Shown: positions 9,075-18,391 of the stretch, piece by piece | Layout: each line of letters begins with the position of its first letter | Position numbering within the stretch: position 1 is the stretch's first letter | Assembly (NCBI RefSeq): GCF_001042675.1 | Contig: NZ_AP012333.1 | Span: forward strand, 868,001-932,000 | Length of the DNA stretch: 64,000 nucleotides | From: Parascardovia denticolens DSM 10105 = JCM 12538 | Lineage (GTDB): Bacteria; Actinomycetota; Actinomycetes; Actinomycetales; Bifidobacteriaceae | Direction of reading: 5' to 3' | Notes under the pieces: generated by a model | What the model was told of the DNA's origin: nothing | The model's database searches: none | What the model saw: only the letters and a program-made list of their open reading frames with translations | Program-made: the position numbers and the translations under genes

Positions 9075-9151
9075 TCAAATATCAATGCGATTGGGTACTA
9101 TAATAAAAGTTTGTCTGTAGTGAGCCTCAGTCCGGACAATCAGGCTCACTG
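9075..9151 (+). promoter_or_regulatory. secA promoter and 5' leader hairpin
   Basis: A consensus -10 TATAAT lies at 9099-9104 with a weak -35 near 9075-9080. Transcription would start near 9111. The mRNA 5' end can then fold into a 10-bp stem, TAGTGAGCCT (9118-9127) with AGGCTCACTG (9142-9151, last pair G-U), with a 14-nt loop. It ends 8 nt before the ribosome binding site AAGGAG (9159-9164). Confidence 0.6.
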
Positions 9152-9170
9152 TCTACGCAAGGAGCATGCA

Positions 9171-12011
9171 GTGTCATTACTGGATCGAGCACTACGAATG
9201 GGTGAAGGCTCTCAGCTGCGCAAGTTGAAGAACGTCGCTGAAGCCACCAATAATCTGGAAGACGAGATTTCCGCCCTGACCGATGATGAGCTCAAAGGCC
9301 AGACGGCCAAGTTCAAAAAGAAGCTCGATAATGGCGCCTCTTTAGACGACCTCATGCCCGAAGCCTTCGCCACCGTGCGCGAAGTCTCCAAACGGACCTT
9401 GGGGCAGCGTCACTTCGATGTGCAGCTCATGGGCGGCGCGGCCCTGCATTGGGGGAATATCGCCGAGATGAAGACCGGTGAAGGCAAGACCCTGGTGGCC
9501 ACCCTTCCCGCTTATTTGAACGCCTTGGAAGGGAAAGGCGTCCATGTGGTCACGGTCAACGATTACCTGGCCAGTTACCAGTCCGAGCTCATGGGCCGTA
9601 TCTTCCGTTTCCTGAAGATGGACACCGGTTGCATCATCACCGATCAGCAACCTGCCGAAAGGCGCAAACAGTACAACGCGGACATCACGTACGGGACCAA
9701 CAATGAGTTCGGTTTCGACTATCTGCGCGACAACATGGCCTGGGACAAGGGTGAATTGGTCCAGCGAGGCCATCATTTCGCCATCGTCGATGAAGTCGAC
9801 TCCATCCTCATCGACGAAGCCCGTACCCCTCTGATCATCTCCGGCCCGGCTGAAGGGGACGTGAGCCGCTGGTACCGTCAGTTCGCCCGTCTGGCTCCTA
9901 AGCTGGAACGCGACGTGGACTATGAGGTGGACGAAAAGAAGAAGACCATCGGCATCCTGGATCCCGGCATCACCAAGGTGGAGGACTACCTGGGCATCGA
10001 TAACCTCTACGAGCCCAGCAACACCGCCTTGATCGGCTACCTGAACAACGCCATCAAGGCCAAGGAGCTTTTCCTGCGGGATAAGGATTACGTGGTCCAA
10101 GGCGGGGAAGTCCTCATCGTGGATGAACACACCGGCCGCATGCTGCATGGCCGCCGTTACAACGAAGGCCTCCACCAGGCCATCGAAGCCAAGGAAGGGG
10201 TGGAAGTCCAGGCCGAAAACCAGACCTTCGCCACCATCACCCTGCAGAATTACTTCCGCATGTATGACAAGTTGGCTGGCATGACCGGTACCGCAGAGAC
10301 CGAAGCGGCCGAGTTCATGAACACCTACAAGCTGGGCGTCATTCCCATCCCCACCAACCGGCCCATGATCCGCAAGGACCAGGATGACCTGGTTTTCCGC
10401 ACCCGCAAGGAGAAGCTGGTAGCCGTCGTCAAGGACGTGGCCGACCGCTACGCCAAGGGCCAGCCCGTTCTGCTGGGCACCGCCTCCGTGGAAGCGTCCG
10501 AAGTGGTCTCCTCCCTGCTCGACGTGGCCCAGATCCCTCACAAGGTCCTGAACGCCAAGCACCACGAGGCCGAAGCGGCCGTGGTCGCCGTCGCAGGCCG
10601 CAAAGGGGCCGTGACCGTGGCCACCAACATGGCCGGTCGTGGTACCGATATCATGCTGGGCGGCAACGTGGAATTCCTGGCCGACCAGAAGCTCAAATCC
10701 CAAGGGTATTCGGCCGAGGACACTCCCGAAGACTACGAGCGCCTGTGGCCGTCAACCTTGGATGACATCAAGCAGCAGGTGAAGGATGAACATGAGGAGG
10801 TCGTCAAGCTGGGCGGCCTGTACGTGCTCGGCACCGAACGCCACGAGTCCCGCCGCATCGATAACCAGTTGCGAGGCCGTTCCGGCCGTCAGGGCGACCC
10901 CGGTGAATCCCGTTTCTACTTGTCTTTGGAAGACAACCTGATGCGCCTGTTCAACACCCAGCTGGTGGCCGCCATCATGCGCAACAACATGCCGGAAGGT
11001 GAGCCCCTGGAGCAGAAGAGCGTCTCCAAGGGGGTACGAAACGCCCAGAAGTCCGTGGAAGCCCGCAATTACGAAATGCGTAAGAACGTGCTTAAGTATG
11101 ATGACGTCATGAACAAGCAGCGTACGGTCATCTACAAGGAAAGGATGGAGGTCCTCAAAGGGGCCGATATCCAGTCCGATGTCCAGAACTTCATCAAGTC
11201 CGTCATCGACTCGTACGTGCGCGGGGCTTCGCGCGGGTCCGACAAGGTCGCCCTCTGGGACTTCGATGGCCTGTGGAAGGCCTTGGAAAGCGTCATGCCT
11301 CTTGACTTCGACAAGGACGCCGTCCTTGACTCCCTGGACGGGCTGAAAGGCGAGAAGGCCCGGATCAAGCTCGTGGACGCGATCTATGAGCAGGTCAAGG
11401 AGGAATACGACAAGCGCGAAGACGAGATCGGCGCCGACAGTATGCGGGAGATCGAACGACGCGTGGTCTTGGCGACCATGGACCGCAAGTGGCGCGAGCA
11501 CCTGTATGAGATGGATTATCTCAAGGACGGCATCGGCCTGCGTGGCATGGGTCAGCGCGATCCTCTGGTTGAGTACCAGCGCGAAGGCTTCCAGATGTAT
11601 AACTCCATGGTGGACTCCATCAAGGAAGAGGTCATCCAGCTCTTGTTCAACCTGGACTTGCAAGCCGTGGCCCGGGCTGAGGAAGAGGCAGAACAAGAGG
11701 AAAGCGACCAGCTTGAGTATTCATCTCCGACCGATCCTGATTCCGTGGAATCAGATGGGGACGAGGTCTCTGATCTGGATGAGACCGAAGACAGGCTGGA
11801 ATCCCACAGCTACGAGGGGTCCGTCACCGGTTTGGAGCCTATGACCCACGAGGATAAGAAGGTCCCCCTGTCCAAGCGGCCCAAGAGCGACGAGCTCAAG
11901 ACCCCGTGGGCTGATGGACGCACTTTCCCCGGCACGTCGAAGAACGCCCCTTGCCCCTGCGGCTCCGGACGCAAATACAAGATGTGCCACGGCCAGAACG
12001 AAGAGAAATAA
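9171..12011 (+). CDS. secA: Preprotein translocase ATPase SecA
   Basis: Motor that drives unfolded preproteins through SecYEG at the membrane. GTG 9171 with AAGGAG seven bases upstream is preferred to the in-frame TTG at 9111, which lies at the expected transcription start. The 946-residue product has Walker A MKTGEGKT (about residues 100-107), DEVD in [20 protein letters not shown], the preprotein-crosslinking and helical domains, NMAGRGTDI and [12 protein letters not shown] in the second nucleotide domain. A C-terminal zinc-binding SEC-C motif [14 protein letters not shown] near the end binds SecB or ribosomes in other bacteria. Length and motifs match housekeeping SecA1. A strong terminator follows. 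Confidence 0.98.
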   Translation: MSLLDRALRMGEGSQLRKLKNVAEATNNLEDEISALTDDELKGQTAKFKKKLDNGASLDDLMPEAFATVREVSKRTLGQRHFDVQLMGGAALHWGNIAEMKTGEGKTLVATLPAYLNALEGKGVHVVTVNDYLASYQSELMGRIFRFLKMDTGCIITDQQPAERRKQYNADITYGTNNEFGFDYLRDNMAWDKGELVQRGHHFAIVDEVDSILIDEARTPLIISGPAEGDVSRWYRQFARLAPKLERDVDYEVDEKKKTIGILDPGITKVEDYLGIDNLYEPSNTALIGYLNNAIKAKELFLRDKDYVVQGGEVLIVDEHTGRMLHGRRYNEGLHQAIEAKEGVEVQAENQTFATITLQNYFRMYDKLAGMTGTAETEAAEFMNTYKLGVIPIPTNRPMIRKDQDDLVFRTRKEKLVAVVKDVADRYAKGQPVLLGTASVEASEVVSSLLDVAQIPHKVLNAKHHEAEAAVVAVAGRKGAVTVATNMAGRGTDIMLGGNVEFLADQKLKSQGYSAEDTPEDYERLWPSTLDDIKQQVKDEHEEVVKLGGLYVLGTERHESRRIDNQLRGRSGRQGDPGESRFYLSLEDNLMRLFNTQLVAAIMRNNMPEGEPLEQKSVSKGVRNAQKSVEARNYEMRKNVLKYDDVMNKQRTVIYKERMEVLKGADIQSDVQNFIKSVIDSYVRGASRGSDKVALWDFDGLWKALESVMPLDFDKDAVLDSLDGLKGEKARIKLVDAIYEQVKEEYDKREDEIGADSMREIERRVVLATMDRKWREHLYEMDYLKDGIGLRGMGQRDPLVEYQREGFQMYNSMVDSIKEEVIQLLFNLDLQAVARAEEEAEQEESDQLEYSSPTDPDSVESDGDEVSDLDETEDRLESHSYEGSVTGLEPMTHEDKKVPLSKRPKSDELKTPWADGRTFPGTSKNAPCPCGSGRKYKMCHGQNEEK

Positions 12012-12022
12012 GGGCAAGACTT

Positions 12023-12078
12023 CGGTCGGGAAAGCCTCGCAGTCGGTAAGACACACGGGCTTTCCCGGCCGTTTTTTA
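12023..12078 (+). terminator. Intrinsic terminator after secA
   Basis: CGGTCGGGAAAGCC (from 12023) pairs with GGCTTTCCCGGCCG (12058-12071) and is followed by six T and ATT. A long-stem rho-independent terminator. Confidence 0.9.
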
Positions 12079-12222
12079 TTGGGGGCTCGATAGTATAAAC
12101 TGAACCCTGTGAAGGGGGGCGTCAGGCCGCATCGCCGGCGCTTCACAAGTGAACCAAGTCCCGTCTAAATAGTGACTGTCTAGGCGGGCGCATTGCCTCG
12201 TACGACAAAGGAGTGTCAAGAC

Positions 12223-13170
12223 ATGCATACTATGGCCGTTGATATTGGCGGAACGAAGATCGCCATTGGGATCTGCGATGAAACGGATTCGATCGTGCGT
12301 TCGTGGACGGTTCCCACTCCCAAGGAATCCCAAGCCATTGATAAACATATCGCTTCCACCTATCTGGAGGCGAAGAAGATCTATTCGGACATCGCCGCCA
12401 TCGGAATCTCCGCCGCTGGCAATGTGAAGGAGGATCGGCGCACCATCGTCTTCTCCGCCAACATCCCCGCTTGGATCCAGTATGATTTGGCCGCCCACAT
12501 CGAAGAGCGAATCAACCACGAGGTGCCGGTCATCGTGGAGAACGATGCCAATTGCGCCGGTTGGGGCGAATTCGTGCATGGGGCCGGCCAGGGCCACACC
12601 AACATGGTGGCTTTGACGGTCGGCACCGGCTTGGGCGGAGCCATCGTCTTGAACGGCGAGCTTTACCGGGGCTCTTTCGGCATGGCCGCCGAGCTGGGGC
12701 ATATGCCCATGGTCCCCGATGGGGACTTCTGCGGTTGCGGCCTGCGCGGTTGCGCCGAACGTTATACCTCCGGCAACGCCTTGGAGCGTTTCGCCCGGGC
12801 CGCCGTCCGCCGTCGTCCTCAGGACGCCGCCCGTCTGCTGGAACTGTGCAACGGCGATGTGGATGAGCTCAAGGGCAAGATGGTCTCCCAGGCCGCGGAA
12901 GAGGGCGATGTGCTCGGTCTGTACGCCTTCAACAAGATTGGTGAATGGCTGGGGCGCACCATGGCCGCCATCTCGGCCGTTTTGGACCCTGACATCTACG
13001 TGATCGGAGGCGGGGTGATCTCCGCCGGAGACGTGCTTCTGGACCCGGCCCGGGCCGCCTATGTGCGTTTCCTGCAGGCCAGTGCTTACCGCCGGAAGGC
13101 CGAAATCGTCCCCGCGACAGCCGGCCAGGATGCGGGCTTAATCGGCGCCGCCAACTTGGCTTTGCGCTGA
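12223..13170 (+). CDS. glk: ROK-family glucokinase
   Basis: Cytosolic sugar kinase, probably ATP-dependent glucokinase feeding the bifid shunt. ATG 12223 follows AAAGGAG at 12208-12214; 315 residues. Visible motifs: phosphate-binding VDIGGTKIAIGI at the N terminus, sugar-binding ENDANCAGWGEF with the catalytic Asp, VGTGLGGAI, and the ROK zinc motif CGCGLRGCAERYTSG. A second glycine-rich adenosine motif, VIGGGVIS, lies near the C terminus. The lack of an N-terminal helix-turn-helix excludes a ROK repressor. Whether glucose is the main substrate cannot be read from sequence. Monocistronic, between two terminators. Confidence 0.9.
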   Translation: MHTMAVDIGGTKIAIGICDETDSIVRSWTVPTPKESQAIDKHIASTYLEAKKIYSDIAAIGISAAGNVKEDRRTIVFSANIPAWIQYDLAAHIEERINHEVPVIVENDANCAGWGEFVHGAGQGHTNMVALTVGTGLGGAIVLNGELYRGSFGMAAELGHMPMVPDGDFCGCGLRGCAERYTSGNALERFARAAVRRRPQDAARLLELCNGDVDELKGKMVSQAAEEGDVLGLYAFNKIGEWLGRTMAAISAVLDPDIYVIGGGVISAGDVLLDPARAAYVRFLQASAYRRKAEIVPATAGQDAGLIGAANLALR

Positions 13171-13218
13171 CCTGTCGCGGCTTGGCAGCTTGCTGAGTGA
13201 CTTATTGCTTAGTGTCGA

Positions 13219-13272
13219 TTTCCCTGACCGACCGAGGCGCTGCCCCCGGATTGGTCGGGGAAATTCTTTTTC
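13219..13272 (+). terminator. Intrinsic terminator after glk
   Basis: TTTCCCTGACC (13219-13229) pairs with GGTCGGGGAAA (13253-13263), followed by TTCTTTTT. It lies between the convergent glk and the small membrane protein gene and may serve both. Confidence 0.8.
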
Positions 13273-13303
13273 GGATCTGATCTGCTTTGCCTTAAGCCCG
13301 CTT

Positions 13304-13834
13304 TCAGACTCGGGCCGCATCCTCATAGACCGGTCCATCGGACGGTGAGGCGTGATGCCGGGCGGAACGGAGGGAACCGATCAGGAGCCCCAGTGCGAGG
13401 AGAAGGGCCAGGGCGCAGAAGAAGGACAGGGAGCCGGATTGTGCGTGATCGTTCAAAGCCAGGATGAAAAGGACCACGCCCAAGACGAGAAAGACAAGGG
13501 CCAGAATCAGGCTGATGGAGAGGGAAGCCAAGTTCGTCGGCGGGTCAAAGTGATCATTGGCCTCGTCCGCATCCAGCCAGGGAGTGGAGAAAGTCCTCGG
13601 ACCGGCCGGATTTCCGGCGACAAAAGCGGAATTCTTGAAATCACGGGAGGAGAAAGCCCCTTGGGAATCCAGTCTCTCTTTGGATTTGCGGACTTTCTTT
13701 TCGAATTTCCTAGCGTCTTTGGAGCGGGAGATGGAAGCGAATTCGTCCTCATGCTCGTCCAGGAAGGCTTGCCAATCGGCGTCCGGATCGGAGCCGGCGG
13801 GAGGGGAAGTGGTCTCATGATTGTTATCGGCCAT
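13304..13834 (-). CDS. Hypothetical two-helix membrane protein
   Basis: I do not recognise a named family. The 176-residue protein has a charged cytosolic-type N-terminal half (acidic start, then a Lys/Arg-rich stretch ARKFEKKVRKSKERLDS) and two hydrophobic segments near the C terminus: LSISLILALVFLVLGVVLFI and SFFCALALLLALGLLIGS, followed by a short polar tail. It could be a small anchor or stress-related membrane protein. The gene is transcribed away from plsC, with which it shares a short (53 bp) divergent promoter region. Confidence 0.75.
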   Translation of the reverse strand: MADNNHETTSPPAGSDPDADWQAFLDEHEDEFASISRSKDARKFEKKVRKSKERLDSQGAFSSRDFKNSAFVAGNPAGPRTFSTPWLDADEANDHFDPPTNLASLSISLILALVFLVLGVVLFILALNDHAQSGSLSFFCALALLLALGLLIGSLRSARHHASPSDGPVYEDAARV

Positions 13835-13887
13835 ACCTATACTGTAGTAGTTGACGCCGATAGATTACCAGGAGCAAAGGAGCGTCC

Positions 13888-14616
13888 ATGTTGTATTGGT
13901 TCTTCGTCAGGACTCTCGGACCCTGGGCCCGGCATCGCTTCGACCCCACGGTCCAAGGGGCTGAGAACATCCCCAAAAGCGGGGGTGGGATCATCGCGGC
14001 CAATCATCTGTCCGTCATCGACGACGCCATCATTCCCATCACTTCGCCCCGTATGGTCCATTACATGGGCAAGAGCGAATACTTCACAGGCAAAGGGATC
14101 AAAGGCGCTTTCAAAAAATGGTGGTTCACCTCCGTGGGGGTTTTCCCCGTGGACCGTTCCGGGGGAGCGGCGGCGGCCGGGGCCATGAGCACGGCGAAGA
14201 ATATCATCGAGGAAGGGCATCTTTTCGGCATCCATCCCGAAGGCACGCGTAGCCCTGACGGTCGCCTGTATAAAGCCCATACCGGGGCCGCCCGTCTGGC
14301 TTTGGAGACCGGATGCCCGGTCATCCCCACGGGCCTGTTCGGGACGGATAAGCTCATGCCCATCGGCCAGGTGATTCCCTCGAAGGGACGATGCAAAGTG
14401 GTGTATGGCCGGCCCCTGTATCCGCCTCAGGTGCAACTGGGCAGGGAAGCGACCCATGAAGAGATCCGCGCCTTCGCCGATCAGATCACCAAGGCCATTC
14501 GGGAGATTACTGGGCAGGAATACGTTGATGAATACGCTCAAGTGGTCAAGAAAAGGTTGGAAGCCTCGGAAGCGTTGAAGGCGGGAGAGAAGAAGGAGAA
14601 TCAGCAGGACCAGTAG
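13888..14616 (+). CDS. plsC: 1-acyl-sn-glycerol-3-phosphate acyltransferase family protein
   Basis: Membrane-associated acyltransferase converting lysophosphatidate to phosphatidate, or a related lysophospholipid acyltransferase. The catalytic NHxxxxD box is present as NHLSVID and the acceptor-binding block as HPEGTRSPDGRLYKAHTGAA; a conserved PVIPTGLFG block follows. Length of 242 residues is typical. ATG 13888 is preceded by GGAGCAAAGGAG. Fits with pgsA in the same window as part of phospholipid synthesis. It converges on the PASTA kinase gene; the spacer holds short GGAAGCCGCTG repeats. Confidence 0.88.
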   Translation: MLYWFFVRTLGPWARHRFDPTVQGAENIPKSGGGIIAANHLSVIDDAIIPITSPRMVHYMGKSEYFTGKGIKGAFKKWWFTSVGVFPVDRSGGAAAAGAMSTAKNIIEEGHLFGIHPEGTRSPDGRLYKAHTGAARLALETGCPVIPTGLFGTDKLMPIGQVIPSKGRCKVVYGRPLYPPQVQLGREATHEEIRAFADQITKAIREITGQEYVDEYAQVVKKRLEASEALKAGEKKENQQDQ

Positions 14617-14629
14617 AAGGTGTATGAAG

Positions 14630-14680
14630 GGAAGCCGCTGCAAGGAGGCGCGGAAGCCGCTGATGGATGCGAAGCCGCAG
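14630..14680. repeat. Short direct repeats in the plsC-pknB spacer
   Basis: GGAAGCCGCTG occurs at 14630-14640 and 14652-14662, and a variant GCGAAGCCGCAG at 14669-14680. The repeats lie between the convergent ends of the two genes. No function evident. Confidence 0.6.
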
Positions 14681-14709
14681 GGCGCAAAGGCGGAAGAGCC
14701 GGAACGACT

Positions 14710-16881
14710 TCAGAAGCCAAAAGAGAAGAGGCCGGTGGTCAGTTCAATTGTCCCCTTATCGGAGTCCAGCTGGTCGACGGGGACTTTCATCCCGCTTTCC
14801 AAAGACTGGTCGATCACCGTGTCCCCCAAGCCGAAACCTGTCTTGCGGGTGACGGTGAAGCCTAGGTCCTCCAGCTTCTTTTTGGCCTCACCGTAAGACA
14901 TGCCGGTCACATCGGGCACGGTCACTGTCAGCGGCCCCAAGGAAACGGTGACTGTCACCTTGTCGTTCCAATGCAGCTGGGCCCCGGCCTGGGCGGATGC
15001 GGAGATGACATGGTCCTTGGCGATATCCGACGAATAAACCCGTTTGACCGTCACCTGCAGCCGGGCCTGGGCCAGCATCGGTTGAGCCTGACTCCATTCG
15101 AGCCCGATGATGCTGGGCATGGCCACGTCCTTCTGACCGAGGGAGAGGACCACGGTCACCGGGGCGTTGTGTTTGATACGGCTCCCCGGCTTGGGGTCGA
15201 TGGAAGTCACGGCCCCGCGGGGGACGGTCAGGGAATATTCATCTTGGGAAGGATGATGGATGATTCTAGTGAAGCCGAGCTTTTTCAAGGTCTCCAAGGG
15301 TTTTTTGCCGTGGGCGCTGGTCGCTGTGGCGATGTCGGAGGGGATGGTCAGCATCCGAACCCCCTTGGACACCGTGATTTTCAGGGAATCATGTCTTTTG
15401 TTGATGTGGGATCCCAAAGTTTCGTGGTTGGCGGAGACGATTTTGCCGGCCGGAATCGTGTCGTCGAAGGCGTAGATCACGTGGTAGGGAATGCCTTCCT
15501 GATCCAAAGTGGTCTTGTAAGAGCGGAAATCTATTCCTCGGATGGAGCAGGTCTGGTTCGAAGAGGCGGGGTCCGTCACGCAGGAGGCCCCGGGGCTGTA
15601 AGGCAGGACGTAATAGCTGCCGGGACCGACCAGGAACCAGGTCAGGCCTGCTATCGCCATGAAGAGGGCTAGGATGCCGGCCAGAATCAGCAGCCGGGCT
15701 TGATGCTTCTTTTTCGGCTTCTCCTGAGGCAGGGCCTTGGTCCGGTTTTCTTCCTTAGCCCTTTGCTCAGCCGGACTCACCGGAGGCAGGGGGGCTGGGA
15801 GGGTCTTTTCCCCTGAGGAGGAGTCGGCCAAGAAGGAGGGGAGGTCGGATGGCTTGGTTTTCTGCGGAACTTGCCTGATGGTCGGTTTGCCCGTTCTGCC
15901 TGGGGTCGCCGGGATGGGGGCATATGACGAATCAGGGGACGAAAGGGATGATGGTGAAGACGAGGGGGAAGAAGAGGAAGCGGTGGCAGGCCGAGGGGAG
16001 AGACGGATGGCCCCCTGCTCCGGACTGACTTGGTGGCTGACGACCCGGATCTGCCTGAGGGCCTCGAAGCCGTTCTCCGGACGTCGCCGTGGGTCCCTCT
16101 CCACCAGGGAGGCGATGAATTCGCTGACGGGGTGGGGAATCCGCGGATCTACGCTTTCCAAGGTGGGGACGTCGTCGTGCACATGCTTGAAGACGACGGT
16201 CACCGGGTTGGCTGAGCTGAAAGGGGTGTGGCCGGTCAGCATCTCCCAGCCGACGATCCCCAAGGAGTAGAGGTCCGACTGGGGGCTGGAGATGTTGTCT
16301 TCGATCATCTCCGGGGCCAGGTAGGAAGCGGTTCCCAGAAGCATCCCCGTGGCGGACAGGGTTTCCTGGGAGGTGGCCTTGGCCAGGCCGAAATCGGTGA
16401 TCTTGATCTGCCCATGGCGGGTGATCATGATGTTCTCTGGCTTGATGTCCCGGTGAATGACGCGGGCTTCATGAGCGGCCGCCAAGCCTTCCAGGATCTG
16501 GGTGAGGATGACCAGGGTTTCGTGGACGGAGAAGGTCTTATGGGAATCCAACTCCTGACGCAAGGTCACCCCTTGGATCAGCTCCATGATCAGATAGGAG
16601 CGTCCGTCATAGGTGCCGGTGTCATAGACGGGCACGATGTGGGGGTTGGAGACGGCCGCGGCCGACCGGGCCTCCCGGTGGAAACGTTCTATGTATTCCT
16701 GGGCGTGAGGTCCCTGAGCCAGCTGGGCGTGCATGATCTTCAAAGCGACTTGCCGGCCCAGACGCTGGTCGCGGGCTTGATAGACCGAAGCCATGCCACC
16801 TTCGGCGATTTTGCCGACGATCAGATAACGGCCGTCCACAAGTTGGCCGACCGGCCTCTGCTGTCCTTGTGTCGTCGTCAT
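14710..16881 (-). CDS. pknB: Ser/Thr protein kinase with PASTA repeats (PknB-like)
   Basis: Receptor kinase that in Gram-positives senses muropeptides or lipid II and controls cell-wall growth. Residues ~18-280 form the kinase: glycine loop GKIAEGGMASVY, Lys48 in VALKIM, catalytic loop HRDIKPEN (143-150), DFG (163-165), then the APE equivalent APEMIEDN. A Ser/Pro-rich juxtamembrane linker (~300-390) leads to one membrane helix (~396-418, RLLILAGILALFMAIAGLTW). Outside the cell four PASTA units follow, the last ones starting at VAMPSIIGLEWSQA and VTVPDVTGMSYGEA. Length of 723 residues is normal. It is not in the usual rodA-pbpA-stp cluster but is followed by the prenyl synthase upstream on the same strand. 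Confidence 0.95.
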   Translation of the reverse strand: MTTTQGQQRPVGQLVDGRYLIVGKIAEGGMASVYQARDQRLGRQVALKIMHAQLAQGPHAQEYIERFHREARSAAAVSNPHIVPVYDTGTYDGRSYLIMELIQGVTLRQELDSHKTFSVHETLVILTQILEGLAAAHEARVIHRDIKPENIMITRHGQIKITDFGLAKATSQETLSATGMLLGTASYLAPEMIEDNISSPQSDLYSLGIVGWEMLTGHTPFSSANPVTVVFKHVHDDVPTLESVDPRIPHPVSEFIASLVERDPRRRPENGFEALRQIRVVSHQVSPEQGAIRLSPRPATASSSSPSSSPSSLSSPDSSYAPIPATPGRTGKPTIRQVPQKTKPSDLPSFLADSSSGEKTLPAPLPPVSPAEQRAKEENRTKALPQEKPKKKHQARLLILAGILALFMAIAGLTWFLVGPGSYYVLPYSPGASCVTDPASSNQTCSIRGIDFRSYKTTLDQEGIPYHVIYAFDDTIPAGKIVSANHETLGSHINKRHDSLKITVSKGVRMLTIPSDIATATSAHGKKPLETLKKLGFTRIIHHPSQDEYSLTVPRGAVTSIDPKPGSRIKHNAPVTVVLSLGQKDVAMPSIIGLEWSQAQPMLAQARLQVTVKRVYSSDIAKDHVISASAQAGAQLHWNDKVTVTVSLGPLTVTVPDVTGMSYGEAKKKLEDLGFTVTRKTGFGLGDTVIDQSLESGMKVPVDQLDSDKGTIELTTGLFSFGF

Positions 16882-17039
16882 AATCCCAATCCCCTGCTGG
16901 AAACCTGTATACCCGCTCGCAGCCTCAGGCCGCTCCCGTCCTTCCTCGGCTTGAAGAAGTCATATCAGTCAAGTATAGAAGAAGCGGCCTATCGGGCAGA
17001 CGGAAGCTAAGCGAAATCCATAGGGAAATCAGACGGAAG

Positions 17040-18155
17040 TCAAACGAAAAGGGGAAGGAGGCCGAGCAAGGCTTGCTTCCCCTTTTCATCCAGGGTCAAG
17101 CCCGACTCCTGCATATGGTCCAAGGCCTTCTCCAAACCGGACCTGGCTTGGCGATAGAGGGAGTCGATTCTCTTCTGGTTCCGCTCCAGAGCCCCCGTCT
17201 TCCGGAAAATCTCCACGGCCGTCCGCACGTTGGACTGGTTCCGCTTCCGGGCCGAATAAAGGGTCAGGAGGGTCTCCTTTTCCTCCTCGTTCGCGCACGA
17301 AAGGGCATCGGCCAGAAGAACGGTCCTCTTGCCTTCGATGATGTCCCCGCCCACGGGTTTGCCGGTATGGAGCCCGGTCACGTCGATCAGGTCGTCCTTG
17401 AGCTGGAAGGCGACTCCTAGGGGAAGGCCGACAGCTTGGCTGACTTCATGGGAGGTCTCCTGATCCAAGCCGCAAGCCAGGAAGGCGATCCGAAGAGGGG
17501 CGATGGTCGTGTAGCTGGCCGTCTTCCAGACGTAGGTGGCCAAGGCTCCGCCTTCGATCGAGGCGGGGTCGTGCAGATCGACCGTCTCCATGGAAAGATC
17601 AAGGACTTGGCCGATTTCCACCTGCCTGTGCATGGTCAGAAAGGCGGTCATGATGACTGATTTCAAGCTTTCCGGAACGCTCAGCCGCGATGACGCCTCC
17701 TGGATCAGGTCGACGCTTTCCGTGGCCAGCAGGTCTCCCAGCATGAGGCCGAGCCCTAGGCCATCCTGCCGGGCTGTGGAAGATCGCTTCAGCAGGTGGG
17801 AGGCGAAGGCCTTATGGGCCGAGGGGGCTCCGCGGCGCAGGTCGGAGTCATCGATGATGTCATCATGGACCAAGGCCCCGGTCTGGAATATCTCGATGGC
17901 GCAGGCCAGATCGATGGCCGCGTCCCAATCTTCCTCAGGCAGGCGCAAGGCCTGGCAGGTCCGGCAGAGAAGAAGAGCCCGCAGGCGTTTTCCTCCTCGC
18001 GAGGAGGACAGGGCTTGGTCGGTCAGGAGGGCCAGATAATCCTCATGGGCCACAGGAACGGCAAAATCACCCTCGAACAGGGCTTCGCGCAGGTTCTGAG
18101 AGACGAGATAGCTCAGACGGTCGTCAATGGTTTTTCTGCTGATTTCCATATTCAT
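17040..18155 (-). CDS. Polyprenyl diphosphate synthase (trans-type)
   Basis: Cytosolic enzyme condensing isopentenyl diphosphate into C15-C35 prenyl chains, substrate for undecaprenyl or other isoprenoids. The first Asp-rich motif is DDIIDDSDLRRG and the second KDDLIDVTG, with GKR-type residues in GGKRLRALL and a conserved KT in VWKTASYT. The first candidate TTG at 18161 is less likely than ATG 18155 or 18149. 371 residues. Chain length cannot be deduced with confidence. Transcribed divergently from the DUF4192-like gene, from a promoter region with a duplicated 21-nt element. Confidence 0.9.
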   Translation of the reverse strand: MNMEISRKTIDDRLSYLVSQNLREALFEGDFAVPVAHEDYLALLTDQALSSSRGGKRLRALLLCRTCQALRLPEEDWDAAIDLACAIEIFQTGALVHDDIIDDSDLRRGAPSAHKAFASHLLKRSSTARQDGLGLGLMLGDLLATESVDLIQEASSRLSVPESLKSVIMTAFLTMHRQVEIGQVLDLSMETVDLHDPASIEGGALATYVWKTASYTTIAPLRIAFLACGLDQETSHEVSQAVGLPLGVAFQLKDDLIDVTGLHTGKPVGGDIIEGKRTVLLADALSCANEEEKETLLTLYSARKRNQSNVRTAVEIFRKTGALERNQKRIDSLYRQARSGLEKALDHMQESGLTLDEKGKQALLGLLPLFV

Positions 18156-18163
18156 CCCCAACC

Positions 18164-18281
18164 ATGGCGGAACTTGTGCACATTATTGTGTTTGTCCCTG
18201 GTTTTCAGTCTACCGACAGACCTGCCAATTGTGGAAAAACGAAGGCTCATGGCGGCACTTGTTCACATTCGACCACATTGC
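18164..18281. promoter_or_regulatory. Divergent promoter region with a repeated element
   Basis: A 21-nt direct repeat (18164-18184 and 18249-18269, two mismatches; pattern ATGGCGGnACTTGTnCACATT) is 85 bp apart. The second copy runs into CACATTCGACCACATTGC (18264-18281), identical to 5762-5779 in the recA leader. These are good candidates for binding sites of one regulator; identity unknown. Confidence 0.55.
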
Positions 18282-18391
18282 CTTTTCCCGATTGAAATTC
18301 CGCAGGAGGACGGTCACACTGGTCTGTACCGATGGCCACCATCTCGTCGCCGGCCCATTGCGGGTGACGGAAGAAAAGGAAAGGAGTCATG

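Noticed and set aside
8032-9078. 348-residue minus-strand frame over rnpB and hpf
   Set aside because: Overlaps both an RNA gene and hpf completely and shows no domain; the RNA and hpf are far better supported.
9111-9170. Extended SecA N terminus from TTG 9111
   Set aside because: The codon coincides with the expected transcription start and has no ribosome binding site, whereas GTG 9171 has AAGGAG.
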